DNA of 64,000 bases from assembly GCF_015100155.1 (NCBI RefSeq), contig NZ_JACKZA010000012.1:1-64000 (forward strand), written 5' to 3'. This document shows positions 43,784 to 51,311 of this stretch, piece after piece (position 1 is the first letter of the stretch; every line of letters begins with the position of its first letter). The position numbers were made by a program, and so were the translations under genes. Below the pieces are notes generated by a model. That model saw nothing but the letters and a program-made list of their open reading frames with translations, was not told where the DNA came from and did not search any database. Source of the DNA: Acidithiobacillus sp. HP-2 (GTDB lineage Bacteria > Pseudomonadota > Gammaproteobacteria > Acidithiobacillales > Acidithiobacillaceae).

Positions 43784-44182
43784 TTATTTACTCTTCGCCG
43801 CTATCCCGATATCACTCACCCCCGCCTTCTGGCAGCGGTCCATGACATGAATGAAATCCTGAAAGGGCACGCCCTTGTCAGCGGCGATGGTGATCTGGGT
43901 CTTGCCGGGGTCACCGTCGCTGGCGAGCATTTTCTCCAGACCATCCAGATCATAGTGATGACCCTTGACGTTCACCGAGCCATCTTTCTGAATGTTGATG
44001 GTGAAATGTGGACGCGGCAGACTCTGGGCTTCACTGGAAGTGGGCAACTGCAGATTGAGGCCCTTGTCGGGAATCATCTGCAAAGTAATCATGATGAAAA
44101 ACACCAGCAGGAAGAGCATGATGTCAATCATCGGAATGATTTCGACCCGACCCTTTTTCTGCTCGAAATAGCGTCTTTCCAT
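43784..44182 (-). CDS. exbD: ExbD/TolR-family biopolymer transport protein
   Basis: 132 aa with a single N-terminal helix (IIPMIDIMLFLLVFFIMITL) carrying the essential membrane Asp at residue 20, then a periplasmic domain (HFTINIQKDGSVNVKGHHYDL, TQITIAADKGVPFQDFIHVMDRCQKAGVSDIGIAAK). ExbD with ExbB converts proton flow into TonB motion. Its ATG overlaps the exbB stop (TAATG). No tonB gene is in the window. Base composition is near the genome average, unlike the next genes. Confidence 0.9.
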   Translation of the reverse strand: MERRYFEQKKGRVEIIPMIDIMLFLLVFFIMITLQMIPDKGLNLQLPTSSEAQSLPRPHFTINIQKDGSVNVKGHHYDLDGLEKMLASDGDPGKTQITIAADKGVPFQDFIHVMDRCQKAGVSDIGIAAKSK

Positions 44183-44865
44183 TATCCCGCCCTCGCCACG
44201 GCCACCGCTTCAGCATTGGGGCGGCCTTCGGTGTCAAAGGTCACGACCGGTTGACCATCCATGCGGTTGATGAGCATGGTTTTCACCGAGTCCAGTTGCA
44301 GCAGAATCATGCGCACCTGATTGTTGAAGGCATTGAAGGTCAACAAGCCGAGCATGGCAATGAACAGGCCGGAGGCGGTGGATACCAGGGCATCGGCAAC
44401 ACCCCCCGTGACCTGCATGGGCGCATGACCAGGCTGGGCCAATACCGAAAACGCATGAAACATGCCGATGATGGTCCCGAACAGACCCAGCAGCGGGGCC
44501 AGGGTAATAATGGTGTCCAGCAACCACAGGCGGCGATCCAGTTTCGGCGCAATGACCAGCACGCTTTCTTCCAGGCGGCTGGCGAGGGCTTCGCCTTTCA
44601 CCTGACCACTATGGGCAGCGGCGGTACGCAGCAGAGCAGCTTCGGGCAGGTCGCCCGCGTCTTCGGCCAGGGTACTGAGGGCTTCGCGGTCCAGACGCCC
44701 ATGCCGTCCCAGTTCCTGAACGAATACCAGACCACGCAGAATGGTCCGCCGCAGGTACCAGAAGCGATCCACCATCACGGCCAGTTCCACCAGCAGCATC
44801 AGGCCCAGAATGTATAGAACCCCGTCCGAGTAGTTGGCGAGGTGAATGAAATAATGAAGATTCAT
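44182..44865 (-). CDS. exbB: ExbB/TolQ/MotA-family proton channel protein
   Basis: 227 aa from ATG 44865 (MNLHYFIHLANYSDGVLYILGLMLLVELAVMVDRFWYLRR); the frame is open to 45000 but the extra residues look non-coding. Three helices and the TolQ/ExbB block LDTIITLAPLLGLFGTIIGMFHAFSVL ... VTGGVADALVSTASGLFIAMLGLLTFNAFNNQV are clear, with the conserved Thr residues of the proton path. It begins the unit exbB-exbD-receptor-Sel1-phospholipase-receptor, downstream of a PhoB-box-like promoter. Confidence 0.9.
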   Translation of the reverse strand: MNLHYFIHLANYSDGVLYILGLMLLVELAVMVDRFWYLRRTILRGLVFVQELGRHGRLDREALSTLAEDAGDLPEAALLRTAAAHSGQVKGEALASRLEESVLVIAPKLDRRLWLLDTIITLAPLLGLFGTIIGMFHAFSVLAQPGHAPMQVTGGVADALVSTASGLFIAMLGLLTFNAFNNQVRMILLQLDSVKTMLINRMDGQPVVTFDTEGRPNAEAVAVARAG

Positions 44866-45142
44866 AGGATTACAGGCTCCATAGCAATTAGAGGCTGACA
44901 ACGAAATGCTGGGTGATGAACCCCAAAATGGGTCAACAGAGGGATACATTGGATAGGGCGCGAAAAGCCTACCGACCGGCACTGTCTGGCTGGAGCGCAA
45001 AGATACTGGTAATCACATACGGCAGTGTGTCTGATTGACGCGTGTTGCATATGCAGCCCTCTATCCGTTCTTGCATACGCTCGCTGCAAGAATCATTCGT
45101 AGAGTTCTATACCTTTAGTGGTGAGTAGCATAACAACGGAAT
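44866..45142 (-). other. Leader region upstream of exbB
   Basis: About 280 bases between the PhoB-like box and exbB. No gene with a family match is visible; frames here are short and overlapping. The stretch GAGTTCTATACC (45099-45110, reading AGGTATAGAACTC on the minus strand) is shared with the upstream region of the gene ending at 45462, so some leader or promoter function is conserved between them. Confidence 0.4.
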
Positions 45143-45170
45143 GTGACACTATTGCGACAATTTGATGACA
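45143..45170 (-). promoter_or_regulatory. PhoB box of the exbB operon (three repeats)
   Basis: On the minus strand TGTCAT (45170-45165), TGTCGC (45159-45154) and TGTCAC (45148-45143) recur with exact 11-bp spacing, the geometry and sequence (TGTCA) of a Pho box. A TATGCT hexamer follows near 45137-45132 as a possible -10. The bases upstream (45175-45290) are AT-rich. A parallel box stands at 48656-48683. Confidence 0.65.
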
Positions 45171-45397
45171 TTTTCCGTACAAATGGCATTTTTTTGTTTT
45201 TCCTGATAAAAAACAATATAAATCAAAAAGTTGATAAAATAATAATATTTTAAATGTATCTATAAAATATTATGATTGATTAATCATTCCTTCCTTCAGG
45301 ATATTTATTTACAGCAATTAATAAAGTTTATTTTAGGAATAAATCAGTGGGGTATGACGTTTCATCCGGCCATCATGCCGCTTTTGCTGGATAGTTG

Positions 45398-45447
45398 ATT
45401 CGGTTGCGCAACAAAGCACTTAAAGTGAATGATTGCGGCAACCGAAT
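45398..45447 (-). terminator. Long stem-loop after the YncE/phosphoesterase gene
   Basis: ATTCGGTTGC (45398-45407) and GCAACCGAAT (45438-45447) are perfect 10-bp arms around a 30-base loop that itself contains CACTTAAAGTG. It lies 14 bases past the stop of the 1029-aa gene. There is no T-run, so it may stabilise or end the mRNA in a rho-dependent way. Confidence 0.45.
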
Positions 45448-45461
45448 ATAGTGCGTTTTGT

Positions 45462-48400
45462 TTAATGGAGTTTGCCTTCGTTGGCCTCATAGCTGGCAAT
45501 GGTCGTTCCATGAACTTGCGCATAATGATGAAGGTAAGCCATAAAATGTTCATAGCTCTTGACACCCTTACTGGCGATCCACTCCTGCTTTAACTGCTCC
45601 GGCCCGCTGACCTTGAGTAGCGAAGTAGGGGTGTAGGCACTCTCCGTACTTACCGGCGCCAGATGTTGCCCGTGTGGATCGGTATGTGCCTTCAACCATT
45701 TGGCAGTCAGAATATGACCGGTGGCTCCGGCCTCTCTACGCAATAATGTTCGATTGCTGCATTTACCGGCATTAAAAGAGACTGGCACCTGTATGGGAAG
45801 TACCGCTGGTGTCGGCGCGAAATCCGGATGGTCAGTCCAGATATCTCCAATGACCGAAGCATTGGCATCCCATTGGGACATGGGCGGCAGATCCAGAGTC
45901 GCTTCAATGGTTTTGACTATGTTCACCTGGGAGTCCAGTTGCGTGTTCAATATGCCCTTTCTGACCCAGGGGCTGATAACCAGCGCCAATGTCCGATGGC
46001 CATTAATATGATCAGCACCGGACTGTGCGTCATCCTCACTCAAAAAAATTGCCATATGTTTCCATTGGGGGGTCGTAGACAGATAATGAATAAATTTGGC
46101 CGTGGCGTAGTCGTTGTTGGCCACATAATAGTCTGGCGTGTAATAGCAGGGGGACAAACCGGCAGTATGATCATCCGGCAACCAGATATAAATGAAATGC
46201 GGAAATTTCGCGCCCGGATGTGATTTGAGCCATTGTTCTGCCAGTTTCTCTCGGTCTGTATCCAGGATCATCCTGTTCCAATAGGGATAGCGAACATCCA
46301 TGTGCTGCAGCAAGCCAGCACGAATGACACCATCCCGGCGACGTGTCACGTTTTCGCCAAAATCCTCAAAACTGACATGATTCTGTAAAAGATCATTAAA
46401 TAAATAAAGCTTTTCAGGATAGCTGATCCATGGATTAGTGTGATCGCCCAACGGTTGATAAATAACATAGGGATTGTGTGCGCCCGCTGCTTTGGGTTTT
46501 AGAGAAGATGTGCCGCCGGGACCTGCATTCCATAGCAAACCACGATCGGAATAATATTCTGGCCACAGGCGTTGAACAACATCTGAATCCGAGGCACCAT
46601 CAGTCCATTGGTGGCCTTGCGCGGTGACTTCCCCGTCGGCCATGAAATTGGCCAGCAAGGCATAATGTCCGGCCAAATTATACAAGTTCGGTAATTCTTT
46701 CTGATTATATAAATCAAAATGCGGATCTGCCCATTTCCCAGCCGGTTTATAATCTCCTAAATCCTCATCAAATGTCTTGTTTTCACGGAGAATAAATACA
46801 ACGTAGTGAATATGCTTACGCAGATAGGCGGTAGTTTTGACATTTTCCTTATTGCGGACGTTGCGCTGCTCTAAAGTAAAACCATCATTGTGCAAAGCCG
46901 TCTCTGTCCATTCAGCAAGGTGGGCCGGGATGTCCTTGAGAGCCACTTTCTGGATCACGCCGTGCATCATGTTGCCAATCCACTGGCTTTGCAGATTGGG
47001 TCCGGAGCCCAGGCCTTTGGCGCAACTGATATACAGCGCATCGTTCGCTATGCTCAGACTGGTCGGGTACCAGGCTGTAGGAATCAGTCCCAGACGCTTC
47101 CCGGTGTGGATGTCATACACCGCTACATCGTTGTTACCTGCATTGGCAACATAAAGTCTGCCATCGGCAACGGCAAGCCCGTCCGGATAGCTGCCCGGAG
47201 GAGCGTCAGGATAAGGGCTGTCATCTATTACCTGTAATGGCCGCAAATTTTTAGTGTCCACTTCTACCACCTTGTCAATATTTGCGTCGGCGACAAAAAC
47301 GTTGGGACTATTCGGTACGGCAACCATTGCGGTGGGATGCACACCCGCCGCCACTGTCGAGGAGCCGACCGCCGGACCGGTGGGGATTTCGCCCAGAACC
47401 TGCATGCTTTGCCGGTTGAGAACGACAACGCCGTTACCCGCCCAGTCGCTGACTACCAAGTGCTGACCACTGTCGGCCAGGGTCACCGCAAAGGGATAAG
47501 CGCCGACATTGACATATTCGGTTTTGCCGGTAGCGATATTGATACGTGCCAGGCTATTGGCGAGCATGCCCGTGACATAGAGGTGTTTATTTTCAGGGCC
47601 AACCACCACAGAGTCCGGATAAAACAGATATTTCTTCTGGTGGTTGCCCTGATACTGATAGGGATACTGATCCTTTGGAAAAGCCTGCCACTGTAAGGAA
47701 TACTGATGAATAACCGTAATTTTTCCCTGAATGTTGCGCAAAGCCACTACTTGATCAGAATTCCCCCCGGTAGCGTAGAAAGTACCATCCGGACCTGCAG
47801 CCAATCCCTGGAAAAAGTCGCTGTGCGAGAGAACGGATGTGGAAATCACTTTCGGATTGCTTTCAGCAGCAAGTGAAGCTTTGGCTTGGGCAGTTTTCAA
47901 TGAAGCGTCTTCCTCGGGCACATAAACCACCCCTGCCGCACCCGCATGTTGTGGATTGATAGCGATTCCACTACCGCCGGGAGTTGCAAAAGCCATTGCT
48001 TGAGCCGGTACGACTTTAGAAAAAGCGGCTAGACGATCAATCCGCTGAAGCGTCTTTCCGTCATAAAATGTAATAGTTTGAAAAGGTGTCGCACCATTAG
48101 CCAGCACAGCAACATCATCCCCATAAGCGGCTACCATCGTAGGGAAATTTGGTGTGCCGTTGATGATACCAACCGGTGTTGCGCTGCGTCCGGTGGGTAA
48201 GATGGCGGTATAATTTGCTTTGTTTTGTGCGTCAAGCTTAACCGCACTCAATACTTGTCGATCAAGTGGGTTAGCCAAGGCGGATGGCAAGTTGTAGAGC
48301 AGCCCTGCGAAGATACTACAGATAACACTCATCCGGACAAAATTTCTCGGTACCCATTTCAATGAGTTGTATGCCTGCGAATGTTCTTGTGTAGCCTGCG

Positions 48401-48551
48401 GGGAGCGTTGCCAATACAACGCGCGCAAGATGCTCCTTAGCAGTGAAGATCGCTGCATAGGAATTTGCTTCATCGTGTCTGAAATCATCACTCCGCTATG
48501 GGCAGACAACCACGGCTGGCTATGCGTCAGATTATGTTTTACGACGTTCAT
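45462..48551 (-). CDS. Secreted YncE-type beta-propeller fused to an alkaline-phosphatase-superfamily phosphoesterase
   Basis: About 1029 aa from ATG 48551 (GGAG 8 bases upstream). A hydrophobic export signal, MSVICSIFAGLLYNLPSALA, lies unusually deep, near residue 73-92, so a later start is possible. A propeller domain follows (YDGKTLQRIDRL, YVTGMLANSLARINIATG, LVVSDWAGNGVVVLNRQSMQVLGEI, VFVADANIDKVVEV, YVANAGNNDVAVYDIHTGKRLGLIP). The C-terminal phosphoesterase has YVVFILRENKTFDEDLGDYKP, GHQWTDGASDSDVVQRLWP, IYIWLPDDHTAG, FLSEDDAQSGADHINGHRTLALVISPWVRKG. Likely releases phosphate from extracellular esters. It has its own PhoB-like promoter. Confidence 0.8.
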   Translation of the reverse strand: MNVVKHNLTHSQPWLSAHSGVMISDTMKQIPMQRSSLLRSILRALYWQRSPQATQEHSQAYNSLKWVPRNFVRMSVICSIFAGLLYNLPSALANPLDRQVLSAVKLDAQNKANYTAILPTGRSATPVGIINGTPNFPTMVAAYGDDVAVLANGATPFQTITFYDGKTLQRIDRLAAFSKVVPAQAMAFATPGGSGIAINPQHAGAAGVVYVPEEDASLKTAQAKASLAAESNPKVISTSVLSHSDFFQGLAAGPDGTFYATGGNSDQVVALRNIQGKITVIHQYSLQWQAFPKDQYPYQYQGNHQKKYLFYPDSVVVGPENKHLYVTGMLANSLARINIATGKTEYVNVGAYPFAVTLADSGQHLVVSDWAGNGVVVLNRQSMQVLGEIPTGPAVGSSTVAAGVHPTAMVAVPNSPNVFVADANIDKVVEVDTKNLRPLQVIDDSPYPDAPPGSYPDGLAVADGRLYVANAGNNDVAVYDIHTGKRLGLIPTAWYPTSLSIANDALYISCAKGLGSGPNLQSQWIGNMMHGVIQKVALKDIPAHLAEWTETALHNDGFTLEQRNVRNKENVKTTAYLRKHIHYVVFILRENKTFDEDLGDYKPAGKWADPHFDLYNQKELPNLYNLAGHYALLANFMADGEVTAQGHQWTDGASDSDVVQRLWPEYYSDRGLLWNAGPGGTSSLKPKAAGAHNPYVIYQPLGDHTNPWISYPEKLYLFNDLLQNHVSFEDFGENVTRRRDGVIRAGLLQHMDVRYPYWNRMILDTDREKLAEQWLKSHPGAKFPHFIYIWLPDDHTAGLSPCYYTPDYYVANNDYATAKFIHYLSTTPQWKHMAIFLSEDDAQSGADHINGHRTLALVISPWVRKGILNTQLDSQVNIVKTIEATLDLPPMSQWDANASVIGDIWTDHPDFAPTPAVLPIQVPVSFNAGKCSNRTLLRREAGATGHILTAKWLKAHTDPHGQHLAPVSTESAYTPTSLLKVSGPEQLKQEWIASKGVKSYEHFMAYLHHYAQVHGTTIASYEANEGKLH

Positions 48552-48655
48552 GTGGCTATCTCCATGTAAAATATGCAATGCTCAAACTATGCTCGATACA
48601 AAAATCTTTCTGAGAGTTCTATACCTCACTGTCGCAGATACGATAGCAACGAAAT

Positions 48656-48683
48656 GTGACACTATTGCGTCAATTTCATGACT
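48656..48683 (-). promoter_or_regulatory. PhoB box of the YncE/phosphoesterase gene (three repeats)
   Basis: On the minus strand AGTCAT (48683-48678), TGACGC (48672-48667) and TGTCAC (48661-48656) recur at 11-bp steps, matching the box at 45143-45170 repeat for repeat; the sequence CAATAGTGTCACATT is identical in both. A TATCGT hexamer at 48649-48644 is a possible -10. Confidence 0.6.
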
Positions 48684-48866
48684 TTTTCCTTACAAAAGAT
48701 AATGATCGTGGAAATTTTCAAAAAAATAATATTAATCAATCGGATGGAATTTAAATAATATTTTCTATTCTAATATAATTTATTATTATAGTATGTTGTT
48801 CTAATCACTCCCTTTCTGAGCAAAATTCCGGTACAATTCTATTGTCTCTGCCAGGAGGCCTACATC
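48684..48866. other. AT-rich divergent intergenic region
   Basis: No gene. The stretch 48715-48800 is made of A/T runs (TAATATTAATCAATC, ATAATTTATTATTATAG) and resembles the AT-rich stretch at 45200-45290 upstream of the other Pho box. It can serve as an UP element or silencer-binding DNA. The right end holds AGGAGG (48853-48858), the ribosome site of the gene at 48867. Confidence 0.5.
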
Positions 48867-49133
48867 ATGCTACAGTGGATGACCGAAAGCCCTGCAGGTT
48901 TTGTTGCACTGCTTGTTGTTGCCTTTATTGTAATGCTGGGTGTGTATTTGTTACCGGCTCTGCTGGCCTGGATAATGGCCTGTCCGCAGCGGATGACTAT
49001 TTCATTGCTGAATGTTTTTCTAGGTTGGACTGTGTTTGTCTGGATAGCGGTACTGGTTTGGGCTTTGGCTTCTGGCAAAGCTGAGCGTTTTGACGAAGAT
49101 CCGGTTGTCAGAAAGGAACCCTGGTTGCGCTAG
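48867..49133 (+). CDS. Superinfection-immunity (T4 Imm-like) membrane protein
   Basis: 88 aa, ATG 48867 with AGGAGG 8 bases upstream. Two helices (FVALLVVAFIVMLGVYLLPALLAWIMA and ISLLNVFLGWTVFVWIAVLVWALA) separated by a short loop carrying LNVFLGWT, the hallmark of the Imm superinfection family (Imm_superinfect). In T4, Imm blocks DNA entry of later phages; bacterial members are common and mostly unstudied. It is followed after 52 bases by a T4-Pnk-like gene on the same strand. Confidence 0.75.
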   Translation: MLQWMTESPAGFVALLVVAFIVMLGVYLLPALLAWIMACPQRMTISLLNVFLGWTVFVWIAVLVWALASGKAERFDEDPVVRKEPWLR

Positions 49134-49185
49134 CTGTCAACAATGAAAAAATTCTCAATGTATTATCAGATTATTCAGGAAAAAA

Positions 49186-49734
49186 ATGAGCGAGCTTAAG
49201 CAAAAGGGAAAAACTAAAGTGGACGCCACGGCCCCATCCGTCGATCAGAAAAAATTCCCTCTGGTCATTTTTACGGTGGGAACTGCCGCTTCGGGCAAAA
49301 GCTCGTGGGCAATTTCCATGCAGGCAAAGCATCCTGCCTTGCGTATTATCATACTGGAACGGGACATGATTCGGGTGGCCTTGCAAGAGGCTGAGACCGG
49401 TCAACCCTTTTCCTGGGGCGAATGGAATCCGGCCTGGGAAAGCAAGGTACAATGGCTTTGGGAGCAACGGGTTCACGATGCAGTCAAACAATGTGATGTG
49501 TTGATTATGGCAGATACCCATCTGGACGCCGTGGAACTACAAAAAAAGGCTACCTGGTTACGGGAGTTGGGCGTGACGGATTTCACTCTGAAGTACTTTC
49601 AGGCTTTGCCGTTAACGGATCTCCTGCGCCGGGATCAAGGCAGAACCCATCCTGTGGGTGGTGAAGCTCTGCGCGAACATCTTAAAAAAATTGTTGCGGA
49701 AGATCGCTACTGGGCTGCTATTGAAGGGATTTGA
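49186..49734 (+). CDS. T4 polynucleotide-kinase-like P-loop kinase
   Basis: 182 aa. Walker A VGTAASGKSSW (31-41; Lys38, Ser39), LERDMIR with Asp60 and Arg63 spaced as Asp35/Arg38 of T4 Pnk, LIMADTHLD (Asp110, compare T4 SDTNL), and lid-region LLRRDQGR (Arg149, compare Arg126). The T4 phosphatase domain is absent. It could phosphorylate 5'-OH ends of nucleic acids, or a small molecule. A 20-residue hydrophilic N-terminus precedes the domain. AGGA lies 6 bases upstream of ATG. Comparison is from memory of T4 Pnk. Confidence 0.7.
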   Translation: MSELKQKGKTKVDATAPSVDQKKFPLVIFTVGTAASGKSSWAISMQAKHPALRIIILERDMIRVALQEAETGQPFSWGEWNPAWESKVQWLWEQRVHDAVKQCDVLIMADTHLDAVELQKKATWLRELGVTDFTLKYFQALPLTDLLRRDQGRTHPVGGEALREHLKKIVAEDRYWAAIEGI

Positions 49735-49744
49735 GGGGGTCTGT

Positions 49745-50764
49745 TTAGACCTGCTGTTCTGGTTCCAGAGCGCAGGGGTGTTCGGTATCTCCGGTTTCTA
49801 CCTGCAGGGTAGGATGAACGATGGCGAACTGTTCCCGGAGTGTCGTAGCAATGTCCGATAAAAACCCATCGCCGGGAAAACCTTGAGGCATAACCAGGTG
49901 TGCTGTCAGGGCAGTTTCGGTGGTGCTCATGGCCCAGATATGCAAATCATGTACGGCCGCCACATCTGGAAGGCCGCGTAAATAGCGGCGCACGGCATCA
50001 GTATCAATATTGTCCGGGACCCCGTGCAAAACGAGGCGGGCCGCTTCTTTCAGCAAAGACCAGGTGGCCAGAATAATCAGGGCGCTGATAATAAGGCTGA
50101 CGGTTGAATCCAGCCAGTACCAGTGCATAAACAGCATGACGATTCCTGCCAGCACGACACCCAGAGAAATAAACGCATCTCCAGCCATGTGCAAGAAGGC
50201 CGCTTTGATATTCAGGTCGCCCTTGCGCCCGGACATGAATAACAGGGCCGTACCGGTATTGATCAGTACCCCCAGGGCGGCAACGGCAATGACTACCCGG
50301 CTGTCTACCGGGCTGGGATGAAGCAGGCGTTCTATGGCCTCCCAGGCAATGCCACCAGTAACAACCAGCAGAAACAGAGAATTCGAGAGTGCTGCCAGAA
50401 TGGAGCTACTACGCAAACCATACGTGTAGCGTTGTGAGGGAGGCCGCAAAGCCAGGGCGCTGGCACCCCAGGCCATCACCAGGCCCAGTACGTCACTCAG
50501 GTTGTGGCCAGCATCGGCGAGCAAAGCCAGTGAATGACCCAGCACGCCAAATACGGCTTCTGCGAGCACAAAGACCACATTCAGGAAAATGCCAATGGAA
50601 AAGGCCCGCCCGAAACTTTTGGGCGCATGATGGTGATGGCCGTGCTGATGCCCGGAATGAGGATGCGGGTGCGCAGCATGCTGGTGATCATGTTCATGCT
50701 GCCCGGATTTGGAGCGCGTTGACATATCATGTTGGTGTACTGAGGGGGATTTTGCTTCGCTCAA
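49745..50764 (-). CDS. Cation diffusion facilitator, CzcD/ZitB type
   Basis: 339 aa from TTG 50764 (ATG 50725 is the alternative; neither has a clear SD). The N-terminus is packed with His (HQHDMSTRSK, HPHPHSGHQHGHHHHAPKS), a likely metal-sensing or loading stretch. Six helices follow, with LLADAGHNLSDVLGLVMAWGA (HxxxD zinc site in helix 2), MAGDAFISLGVVLAG (helix 5) and a cytoplasmic C-terminal domain (VRRYLRGLPDVAAVHDLHIWAMSTTETALTAHLV). Exports zinc, cadmium or cobalt in exchange for protons. Confidence 0.92.
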   Translation of the reverse strand: MSEAKSPSVHQHDMSTRSKSGQHEHDHQHAAHPHPHSGHQHGHHHHAPKSFGRAFSIGIFLNVVFVLAEAVFGVLGHSLALLADAGHNLSDVLGLVMAWGASALALRPPSQRYTYGLRSSSILAALSNSLFLLVVTGGIAWEAIERLLHPSPVDSRVVIAVAALGVLINTGTALLFMSGRKGDLNIKAAFLHMAGDAFISLGVVLAGIVMLFMHWYWLDSTVSLIISALIILATWSLLKEAARLVLHGVPDNIDTDAVRRYLRGLPDVAAVHDLHIWAMSTTETALTAHLVMPQGFPGDGFLSDIATTLREQFAIVHPTLQVETGDTEHPCALEPEQQV

Positions 50765-50850
50765 GGGATTATGCTCTGAATGGAATTTTACCCTTCACAA
50801 GCATAGGGAAAAAGCTTAGTCTGAACAACTGGCGATCAAAGCGGAGGTCA

Positions 50851-51285
50851 GTGTTGATATCGGGAATTTCTGGAAAAGCTTTCTTTTTAACTGCCCTTTT
50901 ACTTTTTTTGCCTATCGCTGCAACAGCTGGGCCTGTGGCTGCGCCAGCTTCTTCAAATCCGGATAATACGGTGACGCCTGCGGTTCTGGCGAAATGGATG
51001 GCGGGTGCCGAACATGGGTACGGTCCAGATCAATACCGTTTGGGGCTGGCTTATGCTGCGGGTGATGGTGTTCCGCAAAATTTCAATGAAGCCGCACACT
51101 GGTGGCGTAAAGGTGCCTACAACATCAATCCTCAGGCGGAACTCATGTTGGGTGAAGCCTATGCTCATGGCTGGGGGGTACCCCGTGATATAGACAAGGC
51201 TATTCGCTGGTGGAAAGCTGCTGCGCGCTATGGCCCGCCAGAAGTGGCCAGCCGTGCCCAACTCCTGTTGGATTCAGCCGTATAA
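50851..51285 (+). CDS. Exported Sel1-repeat protein
   Basis: 144 aa from GTG 50851 (or TTG 50854), with GGAGG just upstream; a longer frame starting at 50389 is antisense to the CDF gene and not used. A signal peptide (FFLTALLLFLPIAATAGPVAA) is followed by three Sel1 repeats: MAGAEHGYGPDQYRLGLAYAAGDGVPQNFN, AAHWWRKGAYNINPQAELMLGEAYAHGWGVPRDID and AIRWWKAAARYGPPEVASRAQ. Periplasmic; partner unknown. The DUF481 gene follows after 26 bases. Confidence 0.78.
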   Translation: MLISGISGKAFFLTALLLFLPIAATAGPVAAPASSNPDNTVTPAVLAKWMAGAEHGYGPDQYRLGLAYAAGDGVPQNFNEAAHWWRKGAYNINPQAELMLGEAYAHGWGVPRDIDKAIRWWKAAARYGPPEVASRAQLLLDSAV

Positions 51286-51311
51286 TTTCAGCCGGTTAAT
51301 AAGGAATTTTC

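Noticed and set aside
44866..45000. N-terminal extension of ExbB
   Set aside because: The extension would add an unusual hydrophilic leader before the first helix; the Met at 44865 gives the normal ExbB length.
50389..50850. Long N-terminal extension of the Sel1 protein reading through the CDF gene's antisense strand
   Set aside because: The signal peptide and ribosome site at 50851 define the real start.
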